A DNA stretch of 58,507 nt. It comes from Fibrobacter sp. (GTDB taxonomy: Bacteria > Fibrobacterota > Fibrobacteria > Fibrobacterales > Fibrobacteraceae). The stretch's first letter is position 1; each line of letters opens with the position of its first letter. Shown here one piece after another: positions 41,996 through 50,573 of this stretch. A program made the position numbers and the translations under genes. Under the pieces are notes generated by a model. The model saw only the letters and a list, made by a program, of their open reading frames with translations, had not been told where the DNA came from and made no database searches. Location of the stretch: the NCBI GenBank assembly GCA_012511955.1, contig JAAZFC010000013.1, forward strand, positions 1 through 58,507, given 5' to 3'.

Positions 41996-43050
41996 GCAAA
42001 AAATGCTTGGTGGTGGCGGGGGAGCCTTCGGGGGATTTAATTGGGCAATTTGTGGTGCAAAGCTTGGTGGATTTGGGCTGGAAAGTGGAGGGTAGCGGGG
42101 GGCCTTTAATGCAAAATGCGGGTTTGCACCCTCTGGTGGATTTTGAGCCTTTGGCGGTGTCGGGTGTGGGCGATGTGCTGGGCGGGGCGGTAGGGTTGGG
42201 GCGCAGTTTGCGGAGGTTGCAGCGGGCCCTGACTTCGGGGCAATACCAAGCGCTGTTTTGCATTGACTACCCGGGTTTCAACCTGCGCTTGATGGCTAGG
42301 GCCCAGGCGCAAAACTTGCCCGTATATTGGCTGGCACCTCCGCAAGCTTGGGCGTGGAAAGCGAATCGCGCCCGGCTTTTTCACCAAGTTCCGGTGGGAG
42401 TGTTTTTTGAATTTGAAAAAGCCATTTACGCCCAAGCGGGTGCGCTGGTGAGCCTAGTGGCGCACCCCCTGCGCCCCTCTCGTTTGCCCTCCGGGCAAAG
42501 CTCCACGCCTAGACCCAGGCGCTGGGGAATTTTTCTCGGCAGTCGCGCGCCCCAAGTGCGGCGCAACTTGGCGTGGGGCCTCCGCACCGCCCAGCTCTGG
42601 GAATCCCAGGGGAAAGAGGTGGTGATCGTGGCGCCTAATCCCCACTTGCATCGCTATTTGCAGCGACATTTTGCGCCATCATTAGTGCAGTTGCGCAGCG
42701 CGGTAAAGCTTTCGCAACTAGCCGCCGCATTTTGCCCGCCCGGCACTATTACCTTAGACTTGGCGTGCCATGGCGTGCCTTTTGCAGTGCTCAACCGTGT
42801 GGATTGGCTCACATATTTCGCCGGCAAAAAGCATCTCCGCTTGCCGTATTTTGCTTTGCCCAGCTTAATTTTAAAACGCTCCGTAGCCCCCGAACATTAT
42901 TTCTGCTGGCCCCAGCAACCCCGCCTGGCCCTTTTGCAACAACTCACTTCCCGCTTAGCGCAACCCTCCCCGAACCTCATCTCCGCCCTGCATCACGCAT
43001 TGTCGGGATCAAGCATCTCCGCCTGGGTGCGGGGGATGTTTGCCGTGTAG
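41992..43050 (+). CDS. lpxB: Lipid-A-disaccharide synthase
   Basis: 352 aa, GTG start overlapping the previous stop (GTGA). It condenses UDP-diacylglucosamine with lipid X to form the lipid A disaccharide. Landmarks: LVVAGEPSGDLIG, GSGGPLMQNAG, VSGVGDVLGG, CIDYPGFNLRLM, APPQAWAWKANRA and FEFEKAIYAQAG. The C-terminal GT-B half is more divergent (ITLDLACHGVPFAVL). It confirms an LPS-making cell envelope. The stop lies directly next to the DinD-like remnant. Confidence 0.93.
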   Translation: MSKKCLVVAGEPSGDLIGQFVVQSLVDLGWKVEGSGGPLMQNAGLHPLVDFEPLAVSGVGDVLGGAVGLGRSLRRLQRALTSGQYQALFCIDYPGFNLRLMARAQAQNLPVYWLAPPQAWAWKANRARLFHQVPVGVFFEFEKAIYAQAGALVSLVAHPLRPSRLPSGQSSTPRPRRWGIFLGSRAPQVRRNLAWGLRTAQLWESQGKEVVIVAPNPHLHRYLQRHFAPSLVQLRSAVKLSQLAAAFCPPGTITLDLACHGVPFAVLNRVDWLTYFAGKKHLRLPYFALPSLILKRSVAPEHYFCWPQQPRLALLQQLTSRLAQPSPNLISALHHALSGSSISAWVRGMFAV

Positions 43051-43381
43051 TTATTACTCAAGTCCGCACCTATTGGGATAACCAGCAAGAGACTATTGGT
43101 ACAGAATGACAGTTCGGGTTTATGAAGAAGATGGATTTGAACTATCGACAATTTGTCGACAGTTGAAGATGAAAGCTTCAGATGGTAAAATGAGAGTAAC
43201 AGATGCTGCTGACACAAAAGCATTATTGCGCATCATCCAGTCAATTTCATCTCCTAAAGCTGAACCGTTTAAACAATGGTTAGCAAAAGTTGGTTACGAG
43301 CGCATGCAAGAAATTGCCGACCCTGAACAAAGTCTGGACAGGTTTAACGGTTATCTATATTTACTACTTGGCTATGGTTGA
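43050..43381 (+). pseudogene. DinD/Bro-N-like protein remnant
   Basis: Immediately after lpxB one frame encodes QVRTYWDNQQE (43061-43094), the typical N-terminus of DinD-like proteins, and stops at 43109. In another frame, 43106-43381, the middle of the same family follows: LSTICRQLKMKASDGKMR, DTKALLRIIQS, SPKAEPFKQWLAKVGYERM and EIADPEQSLDR. About 60 residues between the two parts are missing, and the C-terminal half after SLDR is lost. An internal deletion with frameshift and a 3' truncation are evident. DinD-type proteins are prophage or SOS-linked. Confidence 0.8.
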
Positions 43382-43839
43382 TAATTGATCATTTGCGAAA
43401 GGAAGCTAATCATCGCCTTTAAATCAATGGGGCTAATTTCATTAAACTTTTGAGAGTGCGGGGCGATAAAATTTCCGCTGTTCGGCGGGGACTCAAATGG
43501 ATATTCGGTATTCTTTGCTGAAGTGTCATTGCTTTTGGGTACCCATTTCTCAAACTGTTCCGCAACTTTCAATAATTGCTTTTTTTTATTGATAAAGGCA
43601 TTTTTATTTAGATGAAAACCAAGGTGTTTGCGGATGTCTGGAGAATTATCACAACTCTGAATAAAGGACTTAATAACATAATGGGTGGCTCCAAAGCTTG
43701 CAAATGATTTAGAAAGTTTTTCACAAGCCATCATGAGGTAATGCATTTGATGACAATCATTTACCTGCAATTTATTGAGTTTTGTGTAAATAGCGAAATC
43801 ACTTTTAGCTTGCACTTTAAAAGCTTCTTGAATGTTCAT
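43372..43839 (-). CDS. Hypothetical helical protein, HEPN-like
   Basis: 155 aa, not firmly recognised. The N-terminal part reads EAFKVQAKSDFAIYTKLNKL, then HQMHYLMMACEKLSKSF, the pattern of HEPN domains (small helical RNases). An R-x5-H motif, RKHLGFH, occurs at about residues 77-83, resembling the HEPN active site. The C-terminal third is probably disordered. It starts 3 bases after the upstream gene on the same strand, so they form a two-gene unit. The HEPN assignment is an inference. Confidence 0.5.
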   Translation of the reverse strand: MNIQEAFKVQAKSDFAIYTKLNKLQVNDCHQMHYLMMACEKLSKSFASFGATHYVIKSFIQSCDNSPDIRKHLGFHLNKNAFINKKKQLLKVAEQFEKWVPKSNDTSAKNTEYPFESPPNSGNFIAPHSQKFNEISPIDLKAMISFLSQMINYQP

Positions 43840-43842
43840 ACT

Positions 43843-44166
43843 TCACCCATAAACCTTGACTGCCTTGTTCCAATCCCCCCATTCATTGGGAATCACAGGC
43901 TTATTTTCCAGGCTGGGTGGCACCGTTCCAATCAATAGCTTTATGGGCTGGTCTTTTATGGCGTGATTAAAGATAAAAACATCAATTTTATCTATTGTGT
44001 CAGCTGCAAAGTAGCCTTCTACCACATCAATAATTCTGATTTCAGAATTACTTTGATCAGGAAACCAATAGACAGCCTTTAAACTTGGCTCAGACTGCAC
44101 ATAATCCTGAGCTAAACTCTTGGCTTCGACTTCGATTTCTTCACGAGTTAACATTTGAATTTCCAT
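43843..44166 (-). CDS. Hypothetical protein, first gene of a two-gene unit
   Basis: 107 aa with a GGAGC site 8 bases before the ATG. A helical N-terminus (LTREEIEVEAKSLAQDYV) is followed by strands (LKAVYWFPDQSNSEIRIIDV, KIDVFIFNHAIKDQPIKLLIGTVPP). No membrane segment and no known catalytic motif; the nucleotidyltransferase GS-x-D motif that would make a classic HEPN-MNT pair is absent. Sits in an island of defence and toxin-antitoxin genes, so a partner or antitoxin role is conceivable but unproven. Confidence 0.6.
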   Translation of the reverse strand: MEIQMLTREEIEVEAKSLAQDYVQSEPSLKAVYWFPDQSNSEIRIIDVVEGYFAADTIDKIDVFIFNHAIKDQPIKLLIGTVPPSLENKPVIPNEWGDWNKAVKVYG

Positions 44167-44378
44167 ATTTTAATGCTCCGTTGTTTTTTTTATTACACTC
44201 GTTTGTCCAATTAATTTTAAGATAACTAATTTAAAAGCGAATTGCAACGCCTTGGTTGCTTATGTTGCACCAGCCACCAGCAACAAATCACCGCTAGTTA
44301 AAATTACCCACTAAATGGAGTTTTATTCCATTTGCTAAGCAAAATTAGCTATATTTAAGCTGTGGTTTGGTGAAAATC

Positions 44379-44984
44379 ATGAATGTTTTGCAGCAATTTG
44401 GCAATATTCCCGTTAGTGCGGCGACGCTGAGGTCGGCGTTTAGCCATTTGCATTTTCCGCAAAACAAGTTGGCTGCCCTAGAAAAAAGTGGCGCAATTAT
44501 TCGCGTCAAAAAGAATCTGTATGTGGTGGCCCAAGGGCTGATTTCGCGGGAATTGGTGGCCAATCATTTATATGGGCCATCTTACCTTTCTCTGCAAAGT
44601 GCCTTGGCTTATTATGGCATGATTCCCGAAAGGGTTTATAGCGTGCTTTCCATGACCTTGAAACGCTCCAAAACTTATCGCACGCCCCTGGGAGAATTTA
44701 GCTACCAAACAGTAAACGCCTCTTATTTTCACTTGGGCATTAATCAAGAAACCGTGGCTCAGAGCTACACCTTTTTGTTGGCCAGCCCCACCAAAGCGAT
44801 ATGCGATATGATTGTGGGCACCCCAAATTTGCGCATTCAATCTGTGAGTGCGCTGCGGGATTATTTATTTGCCGATATGCGCTTAGATTTTGACTTAGAA
44901 CAGCTTTTGGACCGCGAATTGGTACAGCAATGTTGCGCCACCGGGACCAAAGCAGCAATTTTACGCCTTTTGCTGGAGCTTTAA
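44379..44984 (+). CDS. abiEi: AbiEi-like antitoxin of a type IV toxin-antitoxin system
   Basis: About 201 aa from the ATG at 44379; in-frame TTG and GTG codons upstream (44367, 44370) are alternatives. N-terminal winged-helix (VSAATLRSAFSHLHFPQNKLAALEKSGAIIRVKKNLYVV) binds DNA in the family and represses the operon. The C-terminal domain has SYLSLQSALAYYGMIPE and SPTKAICDMIV. The AbiEii toxin follows after 3 bases. The 212 bases upstream (44167-44378) hold no other gene. Confidence 0.87.
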   Translation: MNVLQQFGNIPVSAATLRSAFSHLHFPQNKLAALEKSGAIIRVKKNLYVVAQGLISRELVANHLYGPSYLSLQSALAYYGMIPERVYSVLSMTLKRSKTYRTPLGEFSYQTVNASYFHLGINQETVAQSYTFLLASPTKAICDMIVGTPNLRIQSVSALRDYLFADMRLDFDLEQLLDRELVQQCCATGTKAAILRLLLEL

Positions 44985-44987
44985 AAT

Positions 44988-45824
44988 ATGAGCACTTCTA
45001 TTTACGACAATATGCTCGCCAAATACCCAATTGCTAGTCAAGAAGACTTGAAAAACGCGACTTTTGAAGTCATGCAACAGATAGTTTTGGCAGGTCTCTA
45101 CCGCAGTGGTTTTTTTGATATAGCCGCCTTTTACGGGGGTACTTGTTTGCGAATTTTTCATGGCTTGCAAAGGTTTTCCGAAGATTTAGACTTCTCGCTT
45201 TTGGCACCTGATCCCGAGTTTAATTTAGAGAACTATTTTGCCACCATTGTGGAGGAATTTCGAGGTTTAGGCAAAGATGTGGTCATCAGCAAAAAGCAAA
45301 AATCTCAGCGGAGTCCAGTGGAATCAGCTTTTTTGAAAGCCGACACCAAAATTTACGATTTGAGCTTCACCACGGGCAAAACCATTAAAATTAAAATTGA
45401 AGTGGATACCCAGCCTCCTTTAGGCTTTGCCACAGAGCAGAAATTGCTACTTTCGCCCTTTTCTTTTTTGACTCGTTGTTATAGTTTGCCCGATCTTTAT
45501 GCGGGAAAAATGCATGCTTTTTTGTTTAGAAATTGGAAAAACCGGGTCAAAGGGCGCGACTGGTACGATTTTGAATACTATGTGCGCCACCAAGTTCCGC
45601 TAAACTTTGCGCATTTCAAAAATAGAATGCTGCAGTTCAATTCCATTGCCATTGCAAACTATCATGTTGCTGATTTTAAGATTGATTTGCGCGAGCGCAT
45701 TAAAAGCACCAACTTAGCAGCGGTGATTGACGATGTGAAACCCTTTGTGAAAAACCCTAGCGATTTAGATTTATGGTCAGTGGAATACTTTTTGCGACTA
45801 GTGGATTTAATCTGCTTCATCTAG
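44988..45824 (+). CDS. abiEii: AbiEii-like nucleotidyltransferase toxin
   Basis: 278 aa with GGAGC upstream. The DNA polymerase-beta-type nucleotidyltransferase motif is complete: FYGGTCLRIFHGLQRFSEDLDFSL, with the GG(T/S) loop and the DLD metal ligands, then IKIKIEVDT with the third acidic residue. The YAGKMHAFL and GRDWYDFEYYV segments are typical of DUF1814/AbiEii. Such toxins modify tRNA or bind GTP and block growth during phage infection. Confidence 0.9.
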   Translation: MSTSIYDNMLAKYPIASQEDLKNATFEVMQQIVLAGLYRSGFFDIAAFYGGTCLRIFHGLQRFSEDLDFSLLAPDPEFNLENYFATIVEEFRGLGKDVVISKKQKSQRSPVESAFLKADTKIYDLSFTTGKTIKIKIEVDTQPPLGFATEQKLLLSPFSFLTRCYSLPDLYAGKMHAFLFRNWKNRVKGRDWYDFEYYVRHQVPLNFAHFKNRMLQFNSIAIANYHVADFKIDLRERIKSTNLAAVIDDVKPFVKNPSDLDLWSVEYFLRLVDLICFI

Positions 45825-46451
45825 CCTTGCACCACTAATTTTACCGCCTCGGCGTGGCATCCAATCTTCTCCGGTGGTTTTTTCAGCGGAAGTGGGCAAA
45901 TTCCATATTTGGTTAAAGGCGCTATTAGTATTGCCCAATAAGGCCAGACCATGGGCCAGTTCGGGCACAAAACCGTAGCTGTGAATTTTATTGGCATTGC
46001 ACAGCCACTGGGCTTTTTGCCCCTGTCGTAGTCTTGCTAAAACCAAGGACATCATAATGCTGTTTGCCCCAGAATTGCCACCAAAAAAGTCGGGAGCTCG
46101 CGCAATGATTCCTTGTAGCTGACCTGATTCAATGCTCGATAATAGCAATTGATCCACCTGGGCGCGTACCTGCCCCTTTTTGCTGGTGGGTTGCGGCGGT
46201 GTGCTTTCAGTGATATGATTGACTGCGCTGCCGCCCAAGGCATAAATATTGCCTAAAAAGACTAATTTAGCGTTATGTCGAATGCAACTCTGAATCACAC
46301 TTTCCATAAATGGAAGCCACAGTTTTTGCCAGACTGAACTTCGATAAGCAAAACCAATGGTAACATAAACAATATCCATATTTTGAATGGCGCGCTCCAC
46401 ATTTGCCGGTATGGTTAAATCTAAAGCTAAAATTACTTGTTTTATACTCAT
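45807..46451 (-). pseudogene. NAD-dependent epimerase/dehydratase truncated at both ends
   Basis: 214 aa. The translation matches the middle of extended SDR epimerases: DLTIPANVERAIQNMDIVYVTIG, the LVFLGNIYALGG region, TSKKGQVRAQVDQLLL and ARAPDFFGG. The N-terminal Rossmann GxxGxxG (about 50 residues) is absent and the C-terminal substrate lobe is cut short after TTGEDW; the last codons run into the 3' end of abiEii, overlapping it by 18 bases. Without the NAD-binding loop it should be inactive. Insertion of the AbiE genes may have removed the 3' part. Confidence 0.7.
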
Positions 46452-46481
46452 ATCTTTATCTCGTAAAAATAATTTATTAGC

Positions 46482-47096
46482 TCAAACAGTACCATAAGAT
46501 CGTCGCGCTTGCTTGGTGTTTAGTTTAATGGTTACAAATACTGACGATATTACCAATAGTATCATTATAATTACAAATTGAATGGTCCATGCCAAGGGTG
46601 CATAAGACTTAAAGAATAGGGGAATAAACCATTCAGCTAAAAACATATTATTGATCACTGCGTATGCGTGCGCAAAAACTAATGAAACCACTATCATTTT
46701 TACGAGTATCCAATTATATAGTGATTTGTTTTTGATTCCAACACCAGCAAATAATTTTAAATAATCGGACCATGAATTTACTGGTCTAAAAGCCTGAAAC
46801 ATAAATTCTAGTACCGTCTGAAATTGATAAGCACTAATTTGTTGTGATAGATCTTTGTGTAAAATAAGATATGCAATAATTGCGACAATCGGTGTTATTA
46901 TATAATTACCAATTATAAAAGCCTCTCCATTCATTTTAAAAACAGAAATAAAAATATTTATCTCTGTTGCTTCAAAATCATTTACAAAGTAATGTGTCGA
47001 AAATAGATCCAAACACCGAAACAAAACCAGAAATGCCACTATGATAATATTTTCAGTTTTCACATTATTCTTTAAGCTTAAATTAAAACACCACAT
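46482..47096 (-). CDS. Polytopic membrane protein of unknown function
   Basis: 204 aa with four to five hydrophobic helices. Near the first helix is RCLDLFSTHYFV followed by EINIF, a pattern seen in small DUF5658-like membrane proteins. The C-terminus ends KLNTKQARRSYG. The ATG lies inside the last codons of the remnant at 47078-47266, whose C-terminus is clearly paralogous (see that entry). AT-rich. Function unknown. Confidence 0.6.
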   Translation of the reverse strand: MWCFNLSLKNNVKTENIIIVAFLVLFRCLDLFSTHYFVNDFEATEINIFISVFKMNGEAFIIGNYIITPIVAIIAYLILHKDLSQQISAYQFQTVLEFMFQAFRPVNSWSDYLKLFAGVGIKNKSLYNWILVKMIVVSLVFAHAYAVINNMFLAEWFIPLFFKSYAPLAWTIQFVIIMILLVISSVFVTIKLNTKQARRSYGTV

Positions 47097-47266
47097 TTAG
47101 ATCGCCGTGCTTGCCTAATGTTAATTGTAACGGTAATAAAAAAAGACGCTATAAACAATAGCGTAACCACGAAAATCGCATGAATAGCCCAAATTATTGG
47201 CGTATTTTGACCTGAAGTAGCCCCCTCGTTGATTTGCTGCTCAACACTTTGCCTTAATAACTAATG
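47078..47266 (-). pseudogene. C-terminal remnant of a paralogue of the 46482 membrane protein
   Basis: In the minus-strand frame ending with TAA at 47078-47080, about 62 open codons read IIWAIHAIFVVTLLFIASFF then ITVTINIRQARRSK. This aligns with the C-terminal helix and tail of the adjacent gene (LAWTIQFVIIMILLVISSVF, then VTIKLNTKQARRS). No start codon or upstream domain is left. It indicates a tandem duplication followed by loss of most of one copy. Confidence 0.7.
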
Positions 47267-47286
47267 ACCCACCAGTAAAAGAGGCT

Positions 47287-47292
47287 TAAATT
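47287..47292 (+). promoter_or_regulatory. -10-like TAAATT, 6 bases before the ATG at 47299
   Basis: TAAATT, then GGTGAT, then ATG. GGTGA is too close to the ATG to act as a good ribosome site. Confidence 0.45.
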
Positions 47293-47298
47293 GGTGAT

Positions 47299-48960
47299 AT
47301 GGGAAAAATAATCAGCACTTTAATTTTGTGTTGGGTGGGTTTAGTTAGCGCAAATGTGGCGGTAACAGATATTTTTGGAAGCAATATGGTTTTGCAACGA
47401 GATCGAGCCATCTCCGTGTGGGGTACGGCGGCCAATGGGGAAAGCGTGAGCGTTACGCTCAACGGTCAGACGCGCACTACTACAGCTAGCAACGGACAAT
47501 GGCGAGTAGAGCTGCCTTCTATGCCTGCAGGGGGTCCTTTTACCATGACCATTCAGGGCAATAATGTCTTGACTTTCACCGATGTAATGGTGGGTGAAGT
47601 GTGGCATTGCGCTGGGCAATCTAATATGGATACCCGCATGAATTATTGGGAATATCCTAACTTGGCGGATTCAATTACTGCGGCCAATTACCCCTTATTG
47701 CGCTACAAAACCATGCGTCAGCCAAGGGATCCCACCACTTGGCAAAAAGTGAGCCCCTCCACTGTGGGACCCATGAGTGCTACAGCGTACTTTATGGGAC
47801 GGGAATTATTGGATAATTTAAATGGCGTGGCGGTGGGCATGGTGATTACTGCCGTGGGCGGAACTACTATTGATACTTGGATGGATTCGGGCACTAAAGC
47901 CAGCATTCCCGCACTGGCGCAAAGTGAGGCAGCCAGCAGTATGTACAGTGCTTGGGTGGAGCCCGTGGTGGGTTATGGCATTCGCGGTACGGTGTGGCTA
48001 CAAGGGGAAAACAATACTTTGACAAGCAATTACGGAACTTATGGAGAATATTTACCCAAATTAATCACAGGCTGGCGACAAGTGTGGAGTTTCCCCGAAA
48101 TGCCGTTTTTGGTGGCGGGTTTGAGTAATAAAGGCGCTTTACAAGTGAATCCGGGGGAAAACAGCAATGTGGCCAGCATCCGTGAGTTTCAGCGCACCGT
48201 AACAGATACCATGCCTTTTACATGGCTTTCAGTATTGGCAGACTTAGGCGAAATCGATACTTGGCATTATTCCCAAAAACCCCAAGCGGGTGTTAGATTG
48301 GGGCGTTTAGCGCGGGGGGCGGTGTATGGACATACGGGTTTTGTGTATGAACATCCGCGTCCTGCAATTGCATTTATGCGGGGAAATCAAATCTTTATTC
48401 CTTTTGACACCCGTGGCAGTAATTTGCAACTCAATGGCGGCACTGCGCCCACAGGTTTTGCCGTGGCCGGCGCCAATAACGCCTGGTCTTGGGCCAGCTC
48501 TGCCGAACTCAAAGGCGACACGGTGATTTTAACCGCATCTATGGCTGAAGCCACCCAAATTAAGTACGCCTGGGCCAACACGCCTATTATGAATTTGACC
48601 AATAGCGCAGGCATTCCCGCCACGCCTTTTCATCTACAAATCGTAGCCGAACCCATTGTGATTCCACCTTTTACTTGTGATGAATGTGAGTCCCAGTTGC
48701 AAAGCGAAGAACCAGTGAAGCTCAAATCTTTAATTCACCATGCACCGCAGTTGCAAAGTCGCAGGAGCAATATAACTTGGTCGCATTTGACCAGCTCTGC
48801 CCAAATTCAAGTCTTTAATTTGCAAGGAAAGTTAGTGTTTTCGCAGAAAACCAGTGCAAATAGCGGGCAAATCAGTACAAATACATGGCAACGAGGTTTA
48901 TATGTGGTGCATATTAACAGCGTTGGGCAAAAATTATCACAAGTGGTGAAGGTGCATTAA
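47299..48960 (+). CDS. Secreted sialate O-acetylesterase-like carbohydrate esterase with T9SS-type tail
   Basis: 553 aa. Signal peptide about residues 1-19. An N-terminal beta domain (DIFGSNMVLQRDRAISVWG) leads to an SGNH-type esterase domain with block I HCAGQSNMDTRM (nucleophile Ser), the GGTTIDTWM segment and VWLQGENNT. The catalytic His is probably near DTWHYSQKPQ. The last 70 residues (IQVFNLQGKLVFSQ, ISTNTWQRGLYVVHI, QVVKVH) match the type A sorting domain of type IX secretion. It should remove acetyl groups from plant polysaccharide or sialic acids at the surface. Paired with the next esterase gene. Confidence 0.88.
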   Translation: MGKIISTLILCWVGLVSANVAVTDIFGSNMVLQRDRAISVWGTAANGESVSVTLNGQTRTTTASNGQWRVELPSMPAGGPFTMTIQGNNVLTFTDVMVGEVWHCAGQSNMDTRMNYWEYPNLADSITAANYPLLRYKTMRQPRDPTTWQKVSPSTVGPMSATAYFMGRELLDNLNGVAVGMVITAVGGTTIDTWMDSGTKASIPALAQSEAASSMYSAWVEPVVGYGIRGTVWLQGENNTLTSNYGTYGEYLPKLITGWRQVWSFPEMPFLVAGLSNKGALQVNPGENSNVASIREFQRTVTDTMPFTWLSVLADLGEIDTWHYSQKPQAGVRLGRLARGAVYGHTGFVYEHPRPAIAFMRGNQIFIPFDTRGSNLQLNGGTAPTGFAVAGANNAWSWASSAELKGDTVILTASMAEATQIKYAWANTPIMNLTNSAGIPATPFHLQIVAEPIVIPPFTCDECESQLQSEEPVKLKSLIHHAPQLQSRRSNITWSHLTSSAQIQVFNLQGKLVFSQKTSANSGQISTNTWQRGLYVVHINSVGQKLSQVVKVH

Positions 48961-48962
48961 TC

Positions 48963-50564
48963 GTGAATTTTGATTTTAAAAAACTCTGGATAAGTATGGC
49001 GGTTTTAGCGGCTTTGGTATGGGCAGCTACTGAACTGAGCACTCAACGCATATTCATTATTGGTGATTCTACTGTATGTAATTATGGAGGCAATAAATAT
49101 CCCATGACCGGTTGGGGACAGGTGCTGGGATTATTTTTCAACAGCGGTAGCGTAGAAGTTCACAATCACGCCATTGGAGGGCGCAGTTCACGCTCTTTTT
49201 ACCAAGAAGGACGCTGGAACTCGGTGCTTGAAAATTTGCATAGCGGCGATATTGTCCTTATTCAATTTGGCCACAACGACAGAGATTACAGCAAAGAAGA
49301 ACGCTATACCGACACCACCCACTACAAGGAATACTTGGGGAAATATGTAGATGAAGCGCGGGCGAAGGGAGCTGTTCCCATTTTTGTAACCCCTATGAAT
49401 ATGAACACCTGGATCAATGCCACCACCGTACGCGAAGTGTTTTGCGAGGCTAATCGGGGAGCGGATTATCGCGGGGCTATGCTCAATGTGGGCCATGCCA
49501 AAAGTGTACCGGTTTTAGACTTAGAAAAGAAATCCAAAACCTACATGGAATCCCTAGGCCAAGCTTATATGAGCAAATTTCACTTTTTGGGTCTAGATGC
49601 AGGAGAATATGTCAACTATCCCGATGGTATCAACGATGGAACTCATTTTCAAGAAATGGGTGCTTTGGCCAATGCCCGCATGATTTTAGAAGAAATTGAA
49701 CGACAAAAATCTTTGCCGGGAGTTAGCGTTTTAGCATCCTTAGCCAAGGCTTTGTATAGTATAGATATAAAGAGTAACTTCGCCGCGGGGGGCGATACAC
49801 TCACCACCAATGGGGCTTACCCAGCTGGAGCCACTGTAACCATTAAAGTGCGTCCCCAAAATGGCACATTTCAACACTGGGTCGATGCCCAAGGGCAAGT
49901 GGTCAGCACCGAGCGCATTTACAGCTTTGTACAAGGCGCAGAAAATACAAGTTTTACTGCGGTATTTGCCCAAGGTACCCCCGTGGAACCACCCCAAAGT
50001 AGTGCGGCTGTTTCGAGTAGTGAGCCTGCTTCCAGTTCTTCTTATGCGGAGCCGCAATCTGTGGTGCAAGCAGAAAATATGTGCGATGGTCAAGGTCTGC
50101 TCGAAAATAACCACGCTGGGCATCACGGTGCGGGGTTTTGGAATTTCACTAATGAGGTGGGCAGCTCTATGCTTATGATCGTCGAAGCTACTGCCTCGCA
50201 AAGCACCACTTTGCAAATCTATTACGCCAATGGTACCGCGCAAAATCGCCCCATGGAATTACGCATCAATGGTGGCGATGCTGTGCGGGTGGAATTTCCC
50301 TCCACTGGCGCGTGGGATGCGTGGCATGTAGTTGAAGTTCCTTTAAATTTAAGCGGTGGACGCGATTCTTTGTGGTTGCTTTCCCTCGAAGCCGATGGTG
50401 GCCCCAATGTGGATCAGTTAGGGTTTTTGGCTCCAGACATTAATGCGGCATCTTGTGAAGATGAAGCTCCAGTAACTTTAAAGCCTAGAGTGCAAAAACA
50501 ACCCAATTATGCCCCTTCTCATTACGATTTATTAGGACGACCTCGTTCCGCAGAAAATAATTAA
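48963..50564 (+). CDS. Rhamnogalacturonan acetylesterase-like SGNH hydrolase with CBM35-like domain
   Basis: 533 aa, GTG start 2 bases after the previous stop. Signal anchor about residues 9-24. SGNH domain (about 28-250): block I IIGDSTVCN with nucleophile Ser, block II NHAIGGRSSRSF, block III IQFGHNDRD, block V DGTHFQEMGA with Asp and His. A Listeria-type beta repeat (VTIKVRPQNGTFQHWVDAQG, 280-335), a Ser-rich linker (SSAAVSSSEPASSSS) and a CBM35/CBM6-like module (about 365-500, VVQAENMCDGQG) follow. The C-terminus ends with a basic tail (HYDLLGRPR). It deacetylates pectin side chains, so the pair probably prepares plant cell wall for digestion. Confidence 0.9.
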   Translation: MNFDFKKLWISMAVLAALVWAATELSTQRIFIIGDSTVCNYGGNKYPMTGWGQVLGLFFNSGSVEVHNHAIGGRSSRSFYQEGRWNSVLENLHSGDIVLIQFGHNDRDYSKEERYTDTTHYKEYLGKYVDEARAKGAVPIFVTPMNMNTWINATTVREVFCEANRGADYRGAMLNVGHAKSVPVLDLEKKSKTYMESLGQAYMSKFHFLGLDAGEYVNYPDGINDGTHFQEMGALANARMILEEIERQKSLPGVSVLASLAKALYSIDIKSNFAAGGDTLTTNGAYPAGATVTIKVRPQNGTFQHWVDAQGQVVSTERIYSFVQGAENTSFTAVFAQGTPVEPPQSSAAVSSSEPASSSSYAEPQSVVQAENMCDGQGLLENNHAGHHGAGFWNFTNEVGSSMLMIVEATASQSTTLQIYYANGTAQNRPMELRINGGDAVRVEFPSTGAWDAWHVVEVPLNLSGGRDSLWLLSLEADGGPNVDQLGFLAPDINAASCEDEAPVTLKPRVQKQPNYAPSHYDLLGRPRSAENN

Positions 50565-50567
50565 CTT
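50562..50567 (+). promoter_or_regulatory. -10-like TAACTT, 6 bases before the GTG at 50574
   Basis: TAACTT, then TATAGT, then GTG. No ribosome-binding site visible. Confidence 0.45.
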
Positions 50568-50573
50568 TATAGT

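Noticed and set aside
43106-43381. 91-aa ORF as an independent gene
   Set aside because: It is the middle of a DinD-like protein whose N-terminus is still visible in another frame just upstream, so it is a remnant.
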